DNA from: an uncultured Nitrososphaera sp.
GTDB lineage: Archaea > Thermoproteota > Nitrososphaeria > Nitrososphaerales > Nitrososphaeraceae
Direction: 5' to 3'
Length of the DNA: 44,765 bases
NCBI GenBank assembly: GCA_946480575.1
Contig: CAMLKF010000008.1
Location: 1-44,765 of the forward strand
How positions within the stretch are numbered: position 1 is the first letter of the stretch; each line of letters opens with the position of its first letter. The position numbers and the translations under genes were made by a program. The notes under the pieces are model-generated. The model was not told the origin of the DNA and searched no databases. It saw only the letters and a program-made list of their open reading frames with translations. Shown in pieces: positions 42,939 through 44,765 of this stretch.

Positions 42939-42975
42939 CGTGTGTAGGCGCCGTTTCGCTTTCCTGCTGTGCTTG

Positions 42976-43230
42976 CTATGTGCTGTTGTCCTTTGGCGGC
43001 TCAGGGCTTTCCTGCTCCACCCTTACCGAAAGTCTGTACCACTTGTTGTTGTGCCTGAAGCTAAAGATCGACCCGTCCCTTATCACGGCTCCCGAGTAGG
43101 GCGAGCTTATCTTGTCCACCAGCCTGCTCCGTAGCTTGTCGACCTGGTACTCTGCTATCAAAAGGTTGCCGACGATGTTTTCCAGCTCAAAGTCCCTTTC
43201 CTCAAGCTCCGAGGCTTTTCTAATCTGCAT
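42976..43230 (-). CDS. Hypothetical protein, second of an overlapping pair (84 aa)
   Basis: A charged N-terminal helix (ASELEERDFELENIVGNLLI), a DKLRSRLVDKISS segment, then a beta part (GSIFSFRHNNKWYRLSVRVE) and a Pro/Glu-rich tail. ATG 43230 lies within the last codons of the upstream gene (ATGCAGATTAG contains both the start and the other gene's stop), so translation is probably coupled. Family not recognised. Confidence 0.65.
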   Translation of the reverse strand: MQIRKASELEERDFELENIVGNLLIAEYQVDKLRSRLVDKISSPYSGAVIRDGSIFSFRHNNKWYRLSVRVEQESPEPPKDNST

Positions 43231-43372
43231 TCTCGATGTACAGCCTGCCTCCGATCTTGTAGTGGACCTCTTCTACGAACAGCGCTCGGTCTATCACTGG
43301 AGATGTCAGGTTTGCGCCGCACACCGGTACCCCTGAAGTTTCTTCTTCTTCTTCGACGAGTATAGTGCTCAT
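43220..43372 (-). CDS. Small acidic hypothetical protein, first of an overlapping pair (50 aa)
   Basis: From ATG 43372 the product starts with an acidic run (ILVEEEEETSGVP), has one Cys, and ends with FVEEVHYKIGGRLYIENAD, a likely beta hairpin. The stop overlaps the next gene's start by 11 nt. A CATTATTAGA element about 27 nt upstream could be its TATA box. The compact pair suggests two subunits of one complex; function unknown. Confidence 0.6.
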   Translation of the reverse strand: MSTILVEEEEETSGVPVCGANLTSPVIDRALFVEEVHYKIGGRLYIENAD

Positions 43373-43588
43373 ATATATCCAGTCTCTAATAATGAGACTC
43401 GTCCTAATACGCTTTTATTGTAAATAGTTAACTTTTAGCCCCCAGATCTGTTATTGATTTTTTGCAATACATGAAAGTAGTTCAGGATTTGGCGCCAAAT
43501 TTGGCTATTTTACGCGGTTCAAGAGTGCTTAAGATGATGCACATTCGGCGCGGCGACTTGTGCGTGTGATACGGCGAGACTGGCGATT
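43373..43588. other. Spacer between small minus-strand genes
   Basis: AT-rich near 43400-43470. No gene or RNA recognised; the minus-strand frame over 43482-43799 is a shadow of the zinc-ribbon gene. Confidence 0.35.
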
Positions 43589-43762
43589 CTACAACTCGTG
43601 TATACTGAACTTGGACATGCAGCCAGTGCACTCGTATATCTCGTCGCCGATAGGCCCAGACACATTGAACTTGACAATCGTAGTGCACCTGGGACAGCGT
43701 CCGTCTACCCTGCGAGTCTTCCTTGCCGGCCGCGCCAGCGTTTTTCTCCTTCTGCTTCCCAT
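43589..43762 (-). CDS. Small basic zinc-ribbon protein (57 aa)
   Basis: From ATG 43762: a strongly basic start (GSRRRKTLARPARKTRRVD), then Cys23-x2-Cys26 (CPRC), a strand (TIVKFNVSG), Cys45-x2-Cys48 (CTGC) and a short tail. This is a zinc ribbon with a nucleic-acid-binding-type N-terminal arm; a role in transcription or translation is likely but unproven. A TTTATAAAAC box at 43786-43795 is at the right distance. A longer overlapping frame (43482-43799) lacks the motif and is rejected. Confidence 0.7.
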   Translation of the reverse strand: MGSRRRKTLARPARKTRRVDGRCPRCTTIVKFNVSGPIGDEIYECTGCMSKFSIHEL

Positions 43763-43830
43763 TACACCAGCAAAAACACAGTACCGTTTTATAAACCAAA
43801 TTTCAATCCCACAAGCCCCTCACATTCATA

Positions 43831-43847
43831 TCATCATCATCATCATC
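43831..43847. repeat. (TCA)n trinucleotide tract
   Basis: Five TCA units plus TC in the spacer upstream of the zinc-ribbon gene. Simple-sequence tract; no gene assigned. Confidence 0.7.
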
Positions 43848-43910
43848 TTCATTTTCTCTGACCTTGGTATAGTAGTATTAGTATATATCTGCCTGACCTT
43901 TTTTTGGAGT

Positions 43911-43960
43911 GAGACACACACACAGAGAGAGATAGATCTATCGATATCGACAGATCTATC
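43911..43960 (-). terminator. CA/GA tract and 9-bp inverted repeat at a gene end
   Basis: GATAGATCT (43931-43939) and AGATCTATC (43952-43960) are perfect inverted repeats around ATCGATATCGAC, and the second arm contains the stop codon (43958-43956) of the membrane-protein gene. The (AC)n/(GA)n tract at 43911-43932 follows in the mRNA as CTCTCTCTGTGTGTGT. A hairpin at the transcript end may aid termination or protect the 3' end. The same kind of dinucleotide tract ends the gene at 1676. Confidence 0.4.
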
Positions 43961-44765
43961 GTTGATCCTCCAAGCCGCTAACAGGCACTACCCGGCGATA
44001 CCTTAGGGCAAGATACACAAACACAAATCCTATCACCGCTGCTGGAATTGCGTAATAGTATGCATCAACCCCCGGGATGAGTACGGGCGGCGGCTTTCCA
44101 TATCCGAACACAGGGTATATTGAAGGTGGCTGACTGCTTACGACAACGCCAAAGAGAATAAACCCAATCATCATTGTGAATGCATTGGCGGCAAGAACGC
44201 CGAAGAGCGTTGTCTTCCAACTTCTTTGATAATTTGATGCTTCTTTTTCTTTGAGCGGACCATTCGTTGTTTCCCCTCCTTTGAGCGGACCCGTTTCAGT
44301 ACGCCTACCTTTGTCGTAGTACATCTTTGAGTACGCCCATCCAAAGAGTTTCGGTGCATACCAAAGTCCTGCAGCAAAGGCCACGTGAGCCATCCAGGCC
44401 TGGAACCACCATATCCAAGGCGGCATAGCATCGGTCAAGACGAATACCGGGAAAGTGACCCAGTAGAAAACAGTCATAAACATAGCAAAAACCATAGCCC
44501 CAAAAAATGTCACTCTTCTCACGAGCAGGTAGTATGACATCGCAAACCCCCATCCCTGCAGGATGTGCTGTATAGTTCCTGCAGTTAGATTTTGGTAAGT
44601 GAAAAGGGTGCCTGTACTTCCTATCGCGCTGGCCCCCCAGTCGAACCAGTGATCCCAAAACGGAACCCCAAATATAAGATTCATGGGAACTCTGACCCAA
44701 TCATAAAGGCTGTAGGCTAGAAGTGCCCATATACCATAAATGCCTAAGGTTTTGGGGTAAATCCC
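43956..44765 (-). CDS. Polytopic membrane protein, 5' end beyond the window
   Basis: 269 residues are visible and the frame is still open at the right edge, so the start is missing; an ATG at 44684 is internal. At least six membrane segments are suggested, e.g. YGIWALLAYSLYDWV, FGAMVFAMFMTVFYWV, TTLFGVLAANAFTMMIGFIL and IPAAVIGFVFVYLAL. The extramembrane parts are rich in Trp, Tyr and His (VPFWDHWFDWGAS, MPPWIWWFQAWMAHVAF). A loop near 44224-44300 carries two copies of a GPLKxxE unit. It does not match AmoA, AmoB or AmoC as I know them. Function unknown. Confidence 0.75.
   Translation of the reverse strand, partial: GIYPKTLGIYGIWALLAYSLYDWVRVPMNLIFGVPFWDHWFDWGASAIGSTGTLFTYQNLTAGTIQHILQGWGFAMSYYLLVRRVTFFGAMVFAMFMTVFYWVTFPVFVLTDAMPPWIWWFQAWMAHVAFAAGLWYAPKLFGWAYSKMYYDKGRRTETGPLKGGETTNGPLKEKEASNYQRSWKTTLFGVLAANAFTMMIGFILFGVVVSSQPPSIYPVFGYGKPPPVLIPGVDAYYYAIPAAVIGFVFVYLALRYRRVVPVSGLEDQR

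Noticed and set aside
43482..43799. 105-codon minus-strand frame
   Set aside because: A different frame of the same strand carries a complete zinc ribbon with a well-placed TATA box (43589-43762).
43956..44765. Idea that the right-edge membrane protein is an AmoA/B/C subunit
   Set aside because: None of the conserved stretches I know from archaeal AmoA, AmoB or AmoC are present.
1..44765. CRISPR arrays, insertion sequences, integrases, rRNA or tRNA genes
   Set aside because: No regularly spaced repeats, transposase or integrase motifs, rRNA stretches or full cloverleafs were found on reading both strands; a covariance-model search would be needed to exclude small RNAs.

Overview
The window reads as chromosome of an ammonia-oxidising-type thaumarchaeon, most likely of the soil Nitrososphaera lineage. 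Support comes from archaeal information genes (uL16/L10e, aEF1-beta with its zinc-ribbon partner, EndA, Pth2, Alba, TFB, a Cdc48/VAT ATPase, SMC, an archaeal-type AspRS and a NusA-like protein), isoprenoid-lipid chemistry (geranylgeranyl reductase family), heme O synthase, blue-copper domain proteins, a Vgb/NHL beta-propeller protein, an archaeosortase-family protein with Ser in place of Cys, and many small proteins of thaumarchaeal type. Many genes start with TTG or GTG about 25-35 nt after a TATA-like box and have no Shine-Dalgarno, which fits leaderless archaeal transcripts; I used this to choose several starts. I found no rRNA, tRNA, CRISPR array, insertion sequence or integrase.

Layout. 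1-3.2 kb is a gene-poor stretch with small proteins, a winged-helix gene interrupted by one stop codon, a Gln-rich low-complexity protein and a dinucleotide tract. 3.2-8.6 kb carries a set of small zinc and DUF6659 genes downstream of endA, then uL16, a DUF929 thioredoxin-like protein, a cation diffusion facilitator (CDF) transporter and phosphoglycerate kinase. 8.7-15.6 kb holds the beta-propeller protein, an EamA transporter, Pth2, geranylgeranyl reductase, zinc ribbon plus aEF1-beta, and Cdc48. 15.6-17.8 kb is an AT-rich island of small unrecognised ORFs. 17.8-28.8 kb is dense: ctaB, a DUF2795 protein, a membrane-anchored double blue-copper protein with a JAMM protease gene directly after it, AspRS and NusA-like, an oligopeptide-type ABC ATPase without permeases, an XPD-type helicase, the archaeosortase-like protein and a Y-family DNA polymerase. 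28.8-33.7 kb has small proteins, Alba, TFB, a LysE exporter and a radical SAM protein. 34.0-37.4 kb holds a cysteinyl-tRNA-synthetase-like ligase without an anticodon-binding domain, a GNAT acetyltransferase 4 bp behind it, a small zinc protein and inositol-phosphate synthase. Then come a badly decayed blue-copper pseudogene, SMC, a second CDF transporter, three small genes and, at the right edge, a 5'-truncated polytopic membrane protein.

The most interesting content is the CysRS-like/GNAT/Ino1 neighbourhood. It looks like the last two steps and the first step of mycothiol biosynthesis (MshC, MshD, Ino1), but the ligase has a rebuilt metal site (Cys-Asp-His-His in place of Cys-Cys-His-Glu). 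This could mean an undescribed thiol-like or aminoacyl-conjugated metabolite; the function is inferred, not shown. Secondary themes are a high density of very small zinc-finger proteins, several decayed genes, and simple-sequence tracts that directly abut stop codons.
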